A stretch of DNA of 34,279 nt from Eubacteriales bacterium (lineage in GTDB: Bacteria; Bacillota; Clostridia; Lachnospirales; Lachnospiraceae): assembly GCA_030524125.1 (NCBI GenBank), contig JAUNHB010000023.1, forward strand, positions 1-34,279. Reading direction: 5' to 3'. A program made the translations under genes and the position numbers. The notes below the pieces were generated by a model. That model did no database searches. It saw nothing but the letters and a program-made list of their open reading frames with translations, and was not told where the DNA came from. The stretch's first letter is position 1. The number at the start of each line of letters is the position of its first letter. Below are positions 24,372 to 32,782 of the stretch, one piece after another.

Positions 24372-25642
24372 AGGAGACGAAAAAGCTTTATCTGGACATA
24401 TTGAGGGAGGAGCTGGTACCGGCGCTGGGCTGTACGGAACCCATCGCGGTGGCATATGCCTCCGCGGTGACCCGACGGACGCTGGGCTGTTTTCCGGAAA
24501 GGATTCTGGCGGAATGCAGCGGCAACATCATCAAAAATGTCAAGGGCGTGATCGTACCCATGTCCGGACAGATGAGAGGCGTGGAAGCGGCGGCCGTCCT
24601 GGGCTGCGTGGGCGGGGATCCGGAGCGCAGGCTGGAGGTGCTGGAGGGCGTGACGCAGGAGCATATTCTGCGGACCCGGGAGCTTTTGGACGAGAGGCTC
24701 TGCGAGGTCCGGCTTCTGGACACCCGGGCCAAGCTCCACATCCGGATCACCATGACTGCGGGAGACCGCTCCGCAGTGACGGAGGTGGTTCACACGCACA
24801 CCGGGATCGTGTATCAGGAAAAGGACGGGGAGACGCTGCTTAGTGTTCCGTACGATGAGGAGGAGGCGGAGGCTGGTCTGACGGACAGAAGCTGCCTGAC
24901 TGTGGAGCGGATCATTCAGTTTGCAGACACGGTGCCGCTCGCGCAGATCCGCCCCATTCTGGAGCCGCAGATCGCCTGCAACAGCGCCATATCGGACGAA
25001 GGGATCCGCGGAAAATATGGAGCGGCCATCGGAGCTACGATCCTGGACAACTACGGAAACGACATCAAGGTGAGGGCAAGAGCGAGAGCGGCCGCCGGTT
25101 CGGACGCCCGGATGGGCGGCTGCGTCTTTCCGGTAGTCATCAATTCCGGAAGCGGGAATCAGGGAATGACCGTATCGATTCCGGTTATTGAATACTGGAA
25201 GGAGCTGGAGCTTCCGGAGGAGGCGCTTTACCGGGCGCTGTGCGTCAGCAATTTGGTGGCGATCCACCAGAAGAGCCAGATCGGAAGATTGTCCGCCTTC
25301 TGCGGAGCTGTCAGCGCCGCGGCCGGGGCCGGGGCGGCCATCGCGTATCTTCACGGAGCAGGGGTGGAGGACATCGGGGCCACGATCGTCAACACGCTGG
25401 CAAATGTGGCGGGAATCGTCTGCGACGGAGCGAAGCCGTCCTGCGCGGCCAAAATCGCCTCCTGCGTGGACGCGGCGATCATGGGATATATGCAGACCTG
25501 CCGTAGCCGGAACTTCAGCCCCGGAGAAGGCATCGTGGGGGAAGATGTGGAACAGACGATCTCTGACGTATCCAGAATCGCCCGGGAGGGGATGGGTGTG
25601 ACGGATGAGGAGATCCTGAAGATCATGACGGCATCCAGATAA
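24359..25642 (+). CDS. L-cysteine desulfidase-like protein (CyuA/YhaM, UPF0597 family)
   Basis: The 427-residue product is related to the Fe-S serine dehydratase alpha fold. CyuA proteins split L-cysteine into pyruvate, ammonia and sulfide using a labile [4Fe-4S] cluster. Landmarks are ALGCTEPIAVAYASA (C25), SGNIIKNVKGVIVPMSG, CVFPVVINSGSGNQGMTVSI (C255), SAFCGAVSAAAGAG (C315), and IVCDGAKPSCAAKIASCVDA, where C355, C362 and C369 are spaced seven apart. It overlaps the M20 gene and is last in the transporter operon, so it probably consumes an amino acid released by that hydrolase. Relaxed substrates such as serine or other beta-substituted amino acids are possible. Confidence 0.88.
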   Translation: MEWIEETKKLYLDILREELVPALGCTEPIAVAYASAVTRRTLGCFPERILAECSGNIIKNVKGVIVPMSGQMRGVEAAAVLGCVGGDPERRLEVLEGVTQEHILRTRELLDERLCEVRLLDTRAKLHIRITMTAGDRSAVTEVVHTHTGIVYQEKDGETLLSVPYDEEEAEAGLTDRSCLTVERIIQFADTVPLAQIRPILEPQIACNSAISDEGIRGKYGAAIGATILDNYGNDIKVRARARAAAGSDARMGGCVFPVVINSGSGNQGMTVSIPVIEYWKELELPEEALYRALCVSNLVAIHQKSQIGRLSAFCGAVSAAAGAGAAIAYLHGAGVEDIGATIVNTLANVAGIVCDGAKPSCAAKIASCVDAAIMGYMQTCRSRNFSPGEGIVGEDVEQTISDVSRIAREGMGVTDEEILKIMTASR

Positions 25643-25667
25643 GAGATCTTTGACGCAGAAAGCCGCC

Positions 25668-25695
25668 GGGCGCCTCCCTTCACAGGGAAGCGCCC
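25668..25695. terminator. Hairpin between convergent operons
   Basis: The arms gggcgcctccct (25668-25679) and agggaagcgccc (25684-25695) pair with one mismatch around a four-base loop. There is no clear T tract. It overlaps the last codons of the minus-strand DUF1275 gene and may end transcripts from both sides. Confidence 0.4.
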
Positions 25696-26360
25696 GCGCT
25701 GTCGTCTGGCTCCGTCCGGTAGTCCTTCCACGTAGCCGCCGCGCCCAGCGCCAGCGGCAGCAGGCAGGCGTAGATGCTCCGGATGCCCCAGAGGCGCATG
25801 CAGAACCAGCCGAAGACGACGCCCACGTGGAAGCAAAGAAGCGTGCCGCCGTAGAAGCGGAACCGTCGGAGCTGTCCGGGATCGCGGCTGTGGAGATATT
25901 CCGTCAGACCTGCGAAGCACTGGCGCAGGTTGTTGGTGGAGAAGATCGTGGCGCTCCCAAAGCCTGCGGCCTGCGTGAAGGCCAGCCACTGCACGGCGGT
26001 GGCAAAGAACATGGGGTAGAGGGCCACGACCGGGTGGACGTCTCCGGGAATGCGGGCCAGCACAAGGCAGGCCGCCGCGTCCATGGCGACGGACACAAAA
26101 CGGAAATCGTATTTTTTCATGTACTTAGGGCCCAGAGTGGCGGTCACGATGCCTGCGATATAGCAGACGATAGCCCCCATCCGGACAAAAAAGGAGAGAA
26201 AAGAGCCTTCCATCCCGGAGATCACCAGATAGATCAGGTTGGTGGTCTCCGAGGAGCCGAAGATCTCCTCTCTCATAAACAGCGCGTAGACGCCGAAGAA
26301 CCCGCCCACGACAGCCATGCTGTGGTGGGCGAGAGTTTCTGTGATTTCTTTGCGGTTCAT
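25680..26360 (-). CDS. DUF1275/YoaK-family membrane protein
   Basis: The 226-residue polytopic protein has about six membrane segments: HHSMAVVGGFFGVYALFM, SFFVRMGAIVCYIAGIVTAT, VVALYPMFFATAVQWLAF, and LLCFHVGVVFGWFCM among them. The segment FSTNNLRQ corresponds to the TGNLR-like block of DUF1275. Its function is unknown in the family. AAGGA precedes the ATG at 26360. Two earlier in-frame ATGs (26369, 26366) are too close to that site. It begins 24 nt downstream of glnN on the same strand, so it probably shares its transcript. A link to nitrogen status is inference from position only. Confidence 0.75.
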   Translation of the reverse strand: MNRKEITETLAHHSMAVVGGFFGVYALFMREEIFGSSETTNLIYLVISGMEGSFLSFFVRMGAIVCYIAGIVTATLGPKYMKKYDFRFVSVAMDAAACLVLARIPGDVHPVVALYPMFFATAVQWLAFTQAAGFGSATIFSTNNLRQCFAGLTEYLHSRDPGQLRRFRFYGGTLLCFHVGVVFGWFCMRLWGIRSIYACLLPLALGAAATWKDYRTEPDDSAGASL

Positions 26361-26384
26361 CTGCATCATCCTTCGTTTTTGATC

Positions 26385-28496
26385 CTACACCTCAAACATC
26401 AGATCGCCGTAGGAGGGCATAGGCCACACTTCCTTGTCCACAAGCATTTCCAGCTTGTCGATGGGCCGGCGCAGATCCTCCATGGCGGGCATCACATGAT
26501 CGTGATAATAGTGGGCGCGGGACTCGTTGTCCTCGATCCCGGACGCCTCGGCGGCCACCTTGCGGAGCACGCGGACGGCGGCGCTGGCCTCGGAGAGCAG
26601 GGAGCTGATATCCCGGAGGAGCTCGGCCTGCACGGTGGGAGCCACGCCGACGGCCTGAAGCGACTGGATGATGCCGGACAGCGTGCCGGTGTACTCGATG
26701 ACAGCCGGGATGATCTGCTTGACAGCCATGTCGATCATGGTCAGAGCCTCGATGTTCAGAGCCTTGTTGTAGGTCTCGTACTTGATCTCCGCCCTGGAGT
26801 GGAGCTCCGCCTCGTTGAAGACGTGGAAGCGCTCGAACATCCGGATGGATTTCTCAGTCACAAGGGAGGGGATCGCGTCCACCATGGACTGGAGGTTCGG
26901 CAGACCTCTGCGGGCTGCCTCCTCCACCCACTCCTCCGAGTAGCCGTTTCCGCCGAAGATGATCTTGCGGTGTTCGGCGATATAGCGGATCGTCAGGTCG
27001 TGGAGTGCCGCGTCAAAATCTTCGGCCTGTTCGAGAATGTCGCAGGCGTCCGCGAACGCTTCGGCTGCGATGGTGTTGATGACGACCGTGGAGTGCGCGA
27101 TGGAATCCCGGGAGCCCACCATGCGGAACTCAAATTTGTTGTTGGTAAAGGCAAAGGGCGAGGTGCGGTTCCGGTCCGTGGCGTCCTTTGTAAAATCAGG
27201 CAGAGTCTTCACGCCGGTGTGGAGCTTGTGGCCGCGCAGGCTGTGGGTGGCGCTTCCGGTGCTCAGAAGCTGATCCAGCACGTCGTCCAGCTGCTCGCCG
27301 AGGAAGACCGAGATGATGGCGGGCGGAGCCTCGTGGGCGCCCAGCCGGTGGTCGTTTCCGACGTTGGCGGCGGATTCCCGCAGAAGATCCGCGTGGGTGT
27401 CCACGGCCTTCAGGATGCAGGCAAGGATCAGCAGGAACTGACGGTTCTCGTGGGGGCGTTTGCCCGGATCGAGGAGATTGATGCCGTCGTCGGTGGTCAG
27501 GGACCAGTTGTTGTGCTTGCCGGAGCCGTTGACCCCCGCGAAGGGCTTCTCGTGGAGCAGGCAGACAAGTCCCTGCTGGGCGGCCACGCGCTTCAGCGTC
27601 TGCATCATGATCTGATTGTGGTCGGCGGCCACGTTGGCCTCGGCGTAGATCGGAGCCAGCTCGTGCTGGGCCGGGGCCACCTCGTTGTGCTGGGTCTTGG
27701 CCGGAACGCCCATCTTCCAGAGCTCCTCGTTGACCTGCCGCATGTAGCCGGCGATCCGCTGGCGCAGCGTGCCGAAATAGTGGTCGTCCAGTTCCTGTCC
27801 CTTGGGCGGCATGGCGCCGAAGAGCGTGCGGCCTGTGTAGATCAGATCTTTGCGCTGCAGGTATTTTTCACGGTCGATCAGGAAATACTCCTGCTCCGCG
27901 CCGATGGACGGGACGACCTTGCGGGACGTGGTGTTCCCGAACAGGCGGAGGATCCGGAGCGCCTGCTCCTGCACGGCTTCCATGGAGCGCAGGAGCGGCG
28001 TCTTCTGGTCCAGAGCCTCGCCGGTGAAGGAGCAGAACGCAGTGGGAATACACAGGATCGCGCCGGCGGCGTCCTCGCGGATAAAGGCGGGGGACGTGCA
28101 GTCCCACGTGGTATATCCTCTGGCCTCGAAGGTGGCGCGCAGTCCGCCCGACGGGAACGAGGAGGCGTCCGGTTCCCCCTTGATCAGATCCTTTCCTGAA
28201 AATTCCATCAGGACCGACCCGTCCTCCTTGGGAGGCGTGATGAAGGAATCGTGCTTCTCCGCGGTAAATCCGGTCAGCGGCTGGAACCAGTGGGTGTAGT
28301 GGGTGGCGCCCTTCTCGATGGCCCATTTCTTGATGGCGGCGGCCACCACGTCGGCGATGGCCGGATCCAGTTCCTTGCGTCCTTCGATGGTCTTGCGGAG
28401 CTCGTAGTAGATGCTCTTGGGAAGGTACTGCCTCATGGCCTTGTCGTTGAAGACGTTCGTGCCGAAAATATCCATGATCGAATGTGTGTTTTCCAT
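26385..28496 (-). CDS. glnN: Glutamine synthetase, class III
   Basis: The enzyme makes glutamine from glutamate and ammonium with ATP. At 703 residues it matches the large GSIII class rather than the roughly 450-residue GSI. Family blocks seen are [96 protein letters not shown], and [18 protein letters not shown] chose the start at 28496 ([11 protein letters not shown]) because GAGGAAAGGATC lies upstream. The in-frame ATG at 28583 would run over the promoter. It is divergent from hydG and followed by the DUF1275 gene. Confidence 0.96.
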   Translation of the reverse strand: MENTHSIMDIFGTNVFNDKAMRQYLPKSIYYELRKTIEGRKELDPAIADVVAAAIKKWAIEKGATHYTHWFQPLTGFTAEKHDSFITPPKEDGSVLMEFSGKDLIKGEPDASSFPSGGLRATFEARGYTTWDCTSPAFIREDAAGAILCIPTAFCSFTGEALDQKTPLLRSMEAVQEQALRILRLFGNTTSRKVVPSIGAEQEYFLIDREKYLQRKDLIYTGRTLFGAMPPKGQELDDHYFGTLRQRIAGYMRQVNEELWKMGVPAKTQHNEVAPAQHELAPIYAEANVAADHNQIMMQTLKRVAAQQGLVCLLHEKPFAGVNGSGKHNNWSLTTDDGINLLDPGKRPHENRQFLLILACILKAVDTHADLLRESAANVGNDHRLGAHEAPPAIISVFLGEQLDDVLDQLLSTGSATHSLRGHKLHTGVKTLPDFTKDATDRNRTSPFAFTNNKFEFRMVGSRDSIAHSTVVINTIAAEAFADACDILEQAEDFDAALHDLTIRYIAEHRKIIFGGNGYSEEWVEEAARRGLPNLQSMVDAIPSLVTEKSIRMFERFHVFNEAELHSRAEIKYETYNKALNIEALTMIDMAVKQIIPAVIEYTGTLSGIIQSLQAVGVAPTVQAELLRDISSLLSEASAAVRVLRKVAAEASGIEDNESRAHYYHDHVMPAMEDLRRPIDKLEMLVDKEVWPMPSYGDLMFEV

Positions 28497-28531
28497 AGAT
28501 TGATCCTTTCCTCTTAGAAGTTTCTTATTTA

Positions 28532-28560
28532 AAGATACAATATACGGCCCAAAATCACAA
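28532..28560 (-). promoter_or_regulatory. Putative glnN promoter
   Basis: On the minus strand, TTGTGA (28560-28555), a 17-bp spacer and TATCTT (28537-28532) sit in an A/T-rich stretch 36 bp upstream of the glnN start. A second -10-like TATATT occurs within the spacer, so the assignment is tentative. Confidence 0.4.
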
Positions 28561-28581
28561 TAGGGTTGAAAAACTTTTGGC

Positions 28582-28648
28582 AACAGCTCAGCAAGCCGGG
28601 AGCGCGCCGACGCGGATTTGCGAATGGCGCGGGTTGGACTGTTGTTAC
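28582..28648. repeat. Short-class palindromic intergenic repeat, complete copy
   Basis: The left end caacagctcagcaagccggg and right end gggttggactgttgtta are imperfect inverted repeats. A central perfect stem pairs cgcgcc with ggcgcg around cggatttgcgaat. It shares the 17-mer tttgcgaatggcgcggg and most flanking bases with 1496-1543. It sits between divergent glnN and hydG, with its right end abutting the hydG promoter. Confidence 0.7.
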
Positions 28649-28677
28649 TTGTAATCCGGAGAAAAATTCCCTATAAT
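28649..28677 (+). promoter_or_regulatory. Putative promoter of the hydG operon
   Basis: TTGTAA (28649-28654), a 17-bp spacer and a perfect TATAAT (28672-28677). The -35 box begins immediately after the end of the palindromic repeat. The leader to hydG is about 100 nt. Confidence 0.6.
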
Positions 28678-28785
28678 AGAACTATGAAATCCGGAGTTCA
28701 TCCGCCGAGGGAGAGGAGAGCGATCCGGATAAAAACGGGGGCGGGCGCAGGAAGAAGCGCATGGCCCAAAAGGAGAGGGTATCGT

Positions 28786-30204
28786 ATGTACAATGTGAAA
28801 TCCATGAAGGCGGAGGAATTTATCTGCGACGAGGAGGTGCGGGCCTCGCTGGCTTACGCGGATGAAAACAAGGACAATCTGGAGCTGGTGGACGCGCTCC
28901 TCGACAAGGCGGAGAAGCTGAAAGGGCTGACGCACAGGGAGGCGTCGGTGCTGCTTGCCTGTTCGGACCCGGAGCGGATCGGAAGGATGTACGCGCTGGC
29001 GGAGAAGATCAAGAAGGAATTTTACGGCAACCGGATCGTCATGTTCGCGCCGCTCTATCTGTCCAACTACTGCGTCAACGGCTGCGTCTACTGTCCGTAT
29101 CACGCGAAGAACAAACATATCGCCAGAAAAAAGCTGACGCAGGAGGAGATCCGTCAGGAGGTCGTCGCGCTGCAGGATATGGGACACAAGCGTCTGGCGC
29201 TGGAGACGGGGGAGGATCCGGTCAACAGCCCTATCGAATACGTGCTGGAGAGTATCCGCACGATCTACTCGATCCGGCACAAAAACGGCGCGATCCGCCG
29301 GGTCAACGTGAATATTGCGGCGACCACCGTGGAAAACTACCGGAAACTGAAGGAAGCCGGGATCGGCACGTACATTTTGTTTCAGGAGACATATCATAAG
29401 GAAAGCTATGAAAAGCTGCACCCGACGGGCCCCAAGCACGATTACGCCTACCACACGGAGGCCATGGACCGGGCCATGGAAGGCGGCATCGACGACGTGG
29501 GCCTGGGCGTCCTGTTCGGACTGGAGCTGTACCGCTATGAGTTTGCGGCGCTCCTGATGCATGCGGAGCATCTGGAGGCTGTGCACGGCGTGGGGCCTCA
29601 CACCATCAGCGTGCCCCGCATCAAGCACGCGGACGACATCGATCCGTCCGCCTTTGACAACAGTATCAGCGACGACGTCTTTGCGAAAATCTGCGCGCTG
29701 ATCCGGATCTGCGTGCCCTACACGGGCATGATCATCTCCACGCGTGAGTCGCAGGCGGTCCGGGAGAAGGTCATCCGGCTCGGCGTCTCGCAGATCAGCG
29801 GCGCTTCGAGGACCAGCGTGGGCGGCTACGCGGAGGAGGAGCCGGAGGAGGAATGTTCCGAGCAGTTTGACGTCAGCGACAGAAGGACGCTGGATCAGGT
29901 GGTCCGGTGGCTGATGGATCTGGGCTATATCCCGTCCTTCTGCACGGCCTGTTACCGGGAGGGACGCACGGGCGACCGGTTTATGAGCCTGTGCAAGAGC
30001 GGGCAGATCCAGAACTGCTGCCATCCGAACGCGCTCATGACGCTGAAGGAATATCTGACGGACTATGCCTCGGAGGAGACAAAAGCCATCGGCGAGCGTC
30101 TGATCGAGGCGGAGCTTCAGAACATCCCTCGGGAGCGGACGAGGGGCATCTGCGCGGATCATCTGAAGAAGATCGAGGAAGGGATCCGGGATTTCCGGTT
30201 TTAG
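28786..30204 (+). CDS. hydG: [FeFe]-hydrogenase H-cluster maturase HydG
   Basis: This radical SAM tyrosine lyase makes the CO and cyanide ligands of the hydrogenase H-cluster as a synthon carried on an auxiliary cluster. It has 472 residues. The radical SAM motif CX3CX2C is C96, C100 and C103 in NYCVNGCVYCPYH. The C-terminal auxiliary-cluster motif CX2CX22C is intact as C386, C389 and C412, which separates HydG from ThiH. I chose the start at 28786 after AAAGGAGAGGG. The ATG at 28618 would begin upstream of the promoter -10 box. hydF follows directly, while hydE and the hydrogenase itself are not in this window. Confidence 0.96.
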   Translation: MYNVKSMKAEEFICDEEVRASLAYADENKDNLELVDALLDKAEKLKGLTHREASVLLACSDPERIGRMYALAEKIKKEFYGNRIVMFAPLYLSNYCVNGCVYCPYHAKNKHIARKKLTQEEIRQEVVALQDMGHKRLALETGEDPVNSPIEYVLESIRTIYSIRHKNGAIRRVNVNIAATTVENYRKLKEAGIGTYILFQETYHKESYEKLHPTGPKHDYAYHTEAMDRAMEGGIDDVGLGVLFGLELYRYEFAALLMHAEHLEAVHGVGPHTISVPRIKHADDIDPSAFDNSISDDVFAKICALIRICVPYTGMIISTRESQAVREKVIRLGVSQISGASRTSVGGYAEEEPEEECSEQFDVSDRRTLDQVVRWLMDLGYIPSFCTACYREGRTGDRFMSLCKSGQIQNCCHPNALMTLKEYLTDYASEETKAIGERLIEAELQNIPRERTRGICADHLKKIEEGIRDFRF

Positions 30205-30212
30205 GAGGCGTC

Positions 30213-31439
30213 ATGGGACTGAACGACACACCGTCGGGGGAGCGGATCCATATCGGCTTCTTCGGCAGAAGAAACGCGGGAAAATCAAGCCTGGTCAATG
30301 CAGTGACAGGGCAGGAGCTGTCCGTGGTGTCCGACGTGCGCGGCACGACCACCGATCCGGTGAGAAAGGCCATGGAACTTCTCCCCATGGGGCCTGTGGT
30401 GGTGATCGACACGCCGGGCTTCGACGATACGGGGACGCTTGGAGCGCTGCGGGTCAGAAAGACCCGCCAGACGCTGAACCGCACAGACGTGGCGGTGTTG
30501 GCTGCAGACTGCACGGCGGGCTTTACAGACTGTGACCGGGAGCTTCTGGAGCTGTTCCGGGAGAAGGAGATCCCTTATCTGATCGCATGGAACAAGTGCG
30601 ATCTTCTGGAACGCGTGCCCACGGCCCAGGAGCACGAGATTTATGTGAGCGCGAAGGACGGCACGGGCGTGTGGGAGCTGAAGGAAAGGATCGCCGCTCT
30701 TGGAAAGGGGGCGGGAGAGAAGCGGCCGCTGGTCGCGGATCTTCTGCGGCCCTCAGACGTGGCGCTTCTGGTCATCCCTATCGACAAGGCGGCTCCGAAG
30801 GGGAGGCTCATCCTGCCTCAGCAGCAGGTGATCCGGGACGCGCTGGAAGCCGGGGCGGGCGCGTTGTGCGTCCGGGACCGCGAGCTTCCGGAGATTCTGG
30901 GAAAAATGAAGACGCCGCCCGCGCTGGTGATCACGGACAGCCAGGTGTTTGCGGAGGCGGCCAGAGCCGTGCCGGAGGAGATCCCGCTCACCTCCTTTTC
31001 GATCCTGATGGCCCGCTATAAGGGTTTTCTGGAGGAGGCGGTCCGGGGGGCCGCAGCTATCGACCGGCTGAGGGACGGCGACGAGGTGCTGATCGCGGAA
31101 GGCTGCACGCATCACCGGCAGTGCGACGACATCGGCAGCGTGAAGCTTCCCCGGTGGCTGCGGGAGCGCACGGGCAGGGAGCTTCGGATCCGGACCTGCT
31201 CAGGCGCAGACTTTCCGGAGGAGCTGTCGGGATACCGGCTGATCGTCCACTGCGGCGGCTGTATGCTGGGAGAGCGGGAGATCCGCTTCCGGATGAAGTG
31301 CGCGCAGGATCAGGGCGTTCCGTTTACCAATTATGGAATTGCCATTGCTTATATGAAAGGAATTTTGGAGCGCAGCGTCCGGATGCTTCCCGGCTGCAGA
31401 CAGGGAAGCCCGGCGGGCGTGGAGGAGACAAGAGCATGA
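30213..31439 (+). CDS. hydF: [FeFe]-hydrogenase maturation GTPase/scaffold HydF
   Basis: HydF carries the 2Fe precursor of the H-cluster to the hydrogenase. The 408-residue product has an N-terminal G domain: the P-loop FGRRNAGKSSLVNA (18-25 core), G3 DTPGFDDTG from D66, and G4 NKCD from N127. A dimerisation region follows, then the cluster-binding C-terminal domain with the family motif C-x-H...H-C-x-x-C. This motif is visible as C298, H300, H346, C347 and C350. The start follows TTAGGAGGCG, overlapping the hydG stop region. Its stop overlaps the start of the Rrf2 regulator by ATGA. Confidence 0.96.
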   Translation: MGLNDTPSGERIHIGFFGRRNAGKSSLVNAVTGQELSVVSDVRGTTTDPVRKAMELLPMGPVVVIDTPGFDDTGTLGALRVRKTRQTLNRTDVAVLAADCTAGFTDCDRELLELFREKEIPYLIAWNKCDLLERVPTAQEHEIYVSAKDGTGVWELKERIAALGKGAGEKRPLVADLLRPSDVALLVIPIDKAAPKGRLILPQQQVIRDALEAGAGALCVRDRELPEILGKMKTPPALVITDSQVFAEAARAVPEEIPLTSFSILMARYKGFLEEAVRGAAAIDRLRDGDEVLIAEGCTHHRQCDDIGSVKLPRWLRERTGRELRIRTCSGADFPEELSGYRLIVHCGGCMLGEREIRFRMKCAQDQGVPFTNYGIAIAYMKGILERSVRMLPGCRQGSPAGVEETRA

Positions 31440-31870
31440 AGATTTCGACGAGAGGAAGATACGCCCTCAGGATGATGCTGGATATGGCATTGTCCGATTC
31501 GGACAAGCCGGTGAGGGTCAGAGAGATCGCCCGGAGGCAGGGAATCTCGGAAAAATATATGGAGCAGATCATGTCGGCGCTGAACAAGGCCGGGTTTGTG
31601 CGGAGCGTGCGCGGGCCGCAGGGAGGATATTTCCTGACGCGCAAGCCGGATCAGTATACGGTGGGAATGATCCTCCGGCTGACGGAGGGGAGCCTCTGTC
31701 CGGTGGAGTGTCTGGAGGAAGGCGCGGTGCAGTGCGAGAGGCAGGAAAACTGCACGACGTTCCTGCTCTGGCGGAAGCTGGACGAGGCGATCCGGGGCGT
31801 GGTGGACACGGTGACGCTGCAGGATCTGGTGGACTGGAGCAAGGAACGGAATCAGGATTACTTCATCTGA
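31436..31870 (+). CDS. Rrf2-family transcriptional regulator with Cys cluster motif (IscR-like)
   Basis: The 144-residue winged-helix regulator begins MKISTRGRYALRMMLDMAL, the Rrf2 signature. The recognition region is IARRQGISEKYMEQIMSALNKAGFVRSVRG, followed by the wing GPQGGYFLTRKP. Four cysteines (C88, C92, C100, C106) lie where IscR-type members hold an Fe-S cluster, so it is likely an Fe-S- or redox-responsive regulator. CymR-type members lack this set. It overlaps hydF and so is made with the hydrogenase maturases. Regulation of this operon or of Fe-S genes by it is inference. Confidence 0.9.
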   Translation: MKISTRGRYALRMMLDMALSDSDKPVRVREIARRQGISEKYMEQIMSALNKAGFVRSVRGPQGGYFLTRKPDQYTVGMILRLTEGSLCPVECLEEGAVQCERQENCTTFLLWRKLDEAIRGVVDTVTLQDLVDWSKERNQDYFI

Positions 31871-31873
31871 CGG

Positions 31874-31900
31874 TAACAGTTCAGCTGAACAGTTGCTGTT
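31874..31900. repeat. Minimal or collapsed palindromic repeat with nested dyads
   Basis: taacagttcagc is followed at once by gctgaacagttgc, sharing the central gc, as if the two ends of the dispersed repeat were joined without an interior. The 7-mer aacagtt is directly repeated at 31875-31881 and 31888-31894, and aacag-ttg-ctgtt (31888-31900) forms a further perfect dyad. It abuts the zupT promoter -35 box, so an operator is an alternative reading. Confidence 0.45.
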
Positions 31901-31928
31901 TGACAGTCCGCCGTTTGACTGGTACAAT
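31900..31928 (+). promoter_or_regulatory. Putative promoter of the zupT-like gene
   Basis: A consensus TTGACA (31900-31905), a 17-bp spacer and TACAAT (31923-31928) form one of the best promoter matches in the window. Just downstream, ctagtaagcatagactaa contains the dyad tagt-N8-acta, weakly like a DtxR/MntR-type operator. Confidence 0.7.
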
Positions 31929-31985
31929 CTAGTAAGCATAGACTAACTATAAGGCGGACTGACAAAATAAGAGAGGCGGCATAGT

Positions 31986-32777
31986 ATGACAGCAGAGGTA
32001 TTAAGAGGGATTCTGATCCCGTTTCTGGGTACGTCCATGGGAGCGGGATGCGTATTTTTTATGAAAGGAACGATCCATCCGACAGTGCAGAGGGCGCTGA
32101 TCGGCTTTGCGGCGGGCGTCATGGTGGCGGCGTCCGTCTGGAGTCTTTTGATCCCGGCCATCGAGCAGACGGCGGCGGGCGGAGCGGCCGCGGTGCTTCC
32201 GGCGGTTCTGGGTTTCTGGTTCGGGATCCTGTTCCTGTTGCTTCTGGATCATGTGATCCCGCATCTGCATATGAACAGTCAGGAGGCGGAGGGTCCCCAG
32301 AGCGCGCGGGGAAAGCTTAAGAAGACTACAATGCTCGTGCTGGCCGTGACGCTCCACAACATTCCCGAGGGCATGGCCGTGGGCGTGGTCTACGCCGGCT
32401 GGATGTCCGGAGAGGCTCACATCACGGCGCTGGGAGCGCTGGCGCTCTCCATCGGGATCGCGATCCAGAACTTTCCGGAGGGAGCCATCATCTCCATGCC
32501 GCTGGGGGCGGAAGGCGTCGGAAAAGGGCGATCCTTTCTCTACGGCGTGCTCTCGGGAGTCGTGGAGCCGGTAGGCGCGTTTCTGACCATTCTGGCCGCA
32601 GGCATGGTGGTGCCGATGCTGCCCTATCTTCTGAGCTTTGCGGCGGGAGCCATGATGTACGTGGTGGTGGAGGAGCTGATCCCGGAGATGTCCGAGGAGC
32701 CTCACTCCAATATCGGAACGGTGCTCTTCGCGGCGGGCTTCACGCTGATGATGGCGCTGGACGTGGTGCTGGGGTGA
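31986..32777 (+). CDS. ZIP-family metal transporter, ZupT-like
   Basis: The 263-residue membrane protein has about eight hydrophobic segments and is a probable importer of zinc, iron or manganese. Metal-site signatures are VTLHNIPEGMAVGV in segment 4 and SIGIAIQNFPEGAIISMPL in segment 5. These HNxPEG and QNxPEG motifs are hallmarks of the bacterial GufA/ZupT branch. A short loop rich in charged residues (NSQEAEGPQSARGKLKK) follows the third segment. It starts after GAGAGGCGG, has a near-consensus promoter of its own, and overlaps or abuts the methyltransferase gene. Metal specificity cannot be told from sequence. Confidence 0.9.
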   Translation: MTAEVLRGILIPFLGTSMGAGCVFFMKGTIHPTVQRALIGFAAGVMVAASVWSLLIPAIEQTAAGGAAAVLPAVLGFWFGILFLLLLDHVIPHLHMNSQEAEGPQSARGKLKKTTMLVLAVTLHNIPEGMAVGVVYAGWMSGEAHITALGALALSIGIAIQNFPEGAIISMPLGAEGVGKGRSFLYGVLSGVVEPVGAFLTILAAGMVVPMLPYLLSFAAGAMMYVVVEELIPEMSEEPHSNIGTVLFAAGFTLMMALDVVLG

Positions 32778-32782
32778 GGACT

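Noticed and set aside
25650-28199. 849-codon open frame antisense to glnN
   Set aside because: It mirrors the real GSIII gene, has a His/Gly/Asp-rich shadow composition, and has no recognisable domain. Long antisense frames are common in GC-rich coding DNA.
28582-28648. Single CRISPR repeat or attachment site
   Set aside because: Copies are isolated, lie in different intergenic regions without spacers, and no cas, integrase or transposase gene is present.
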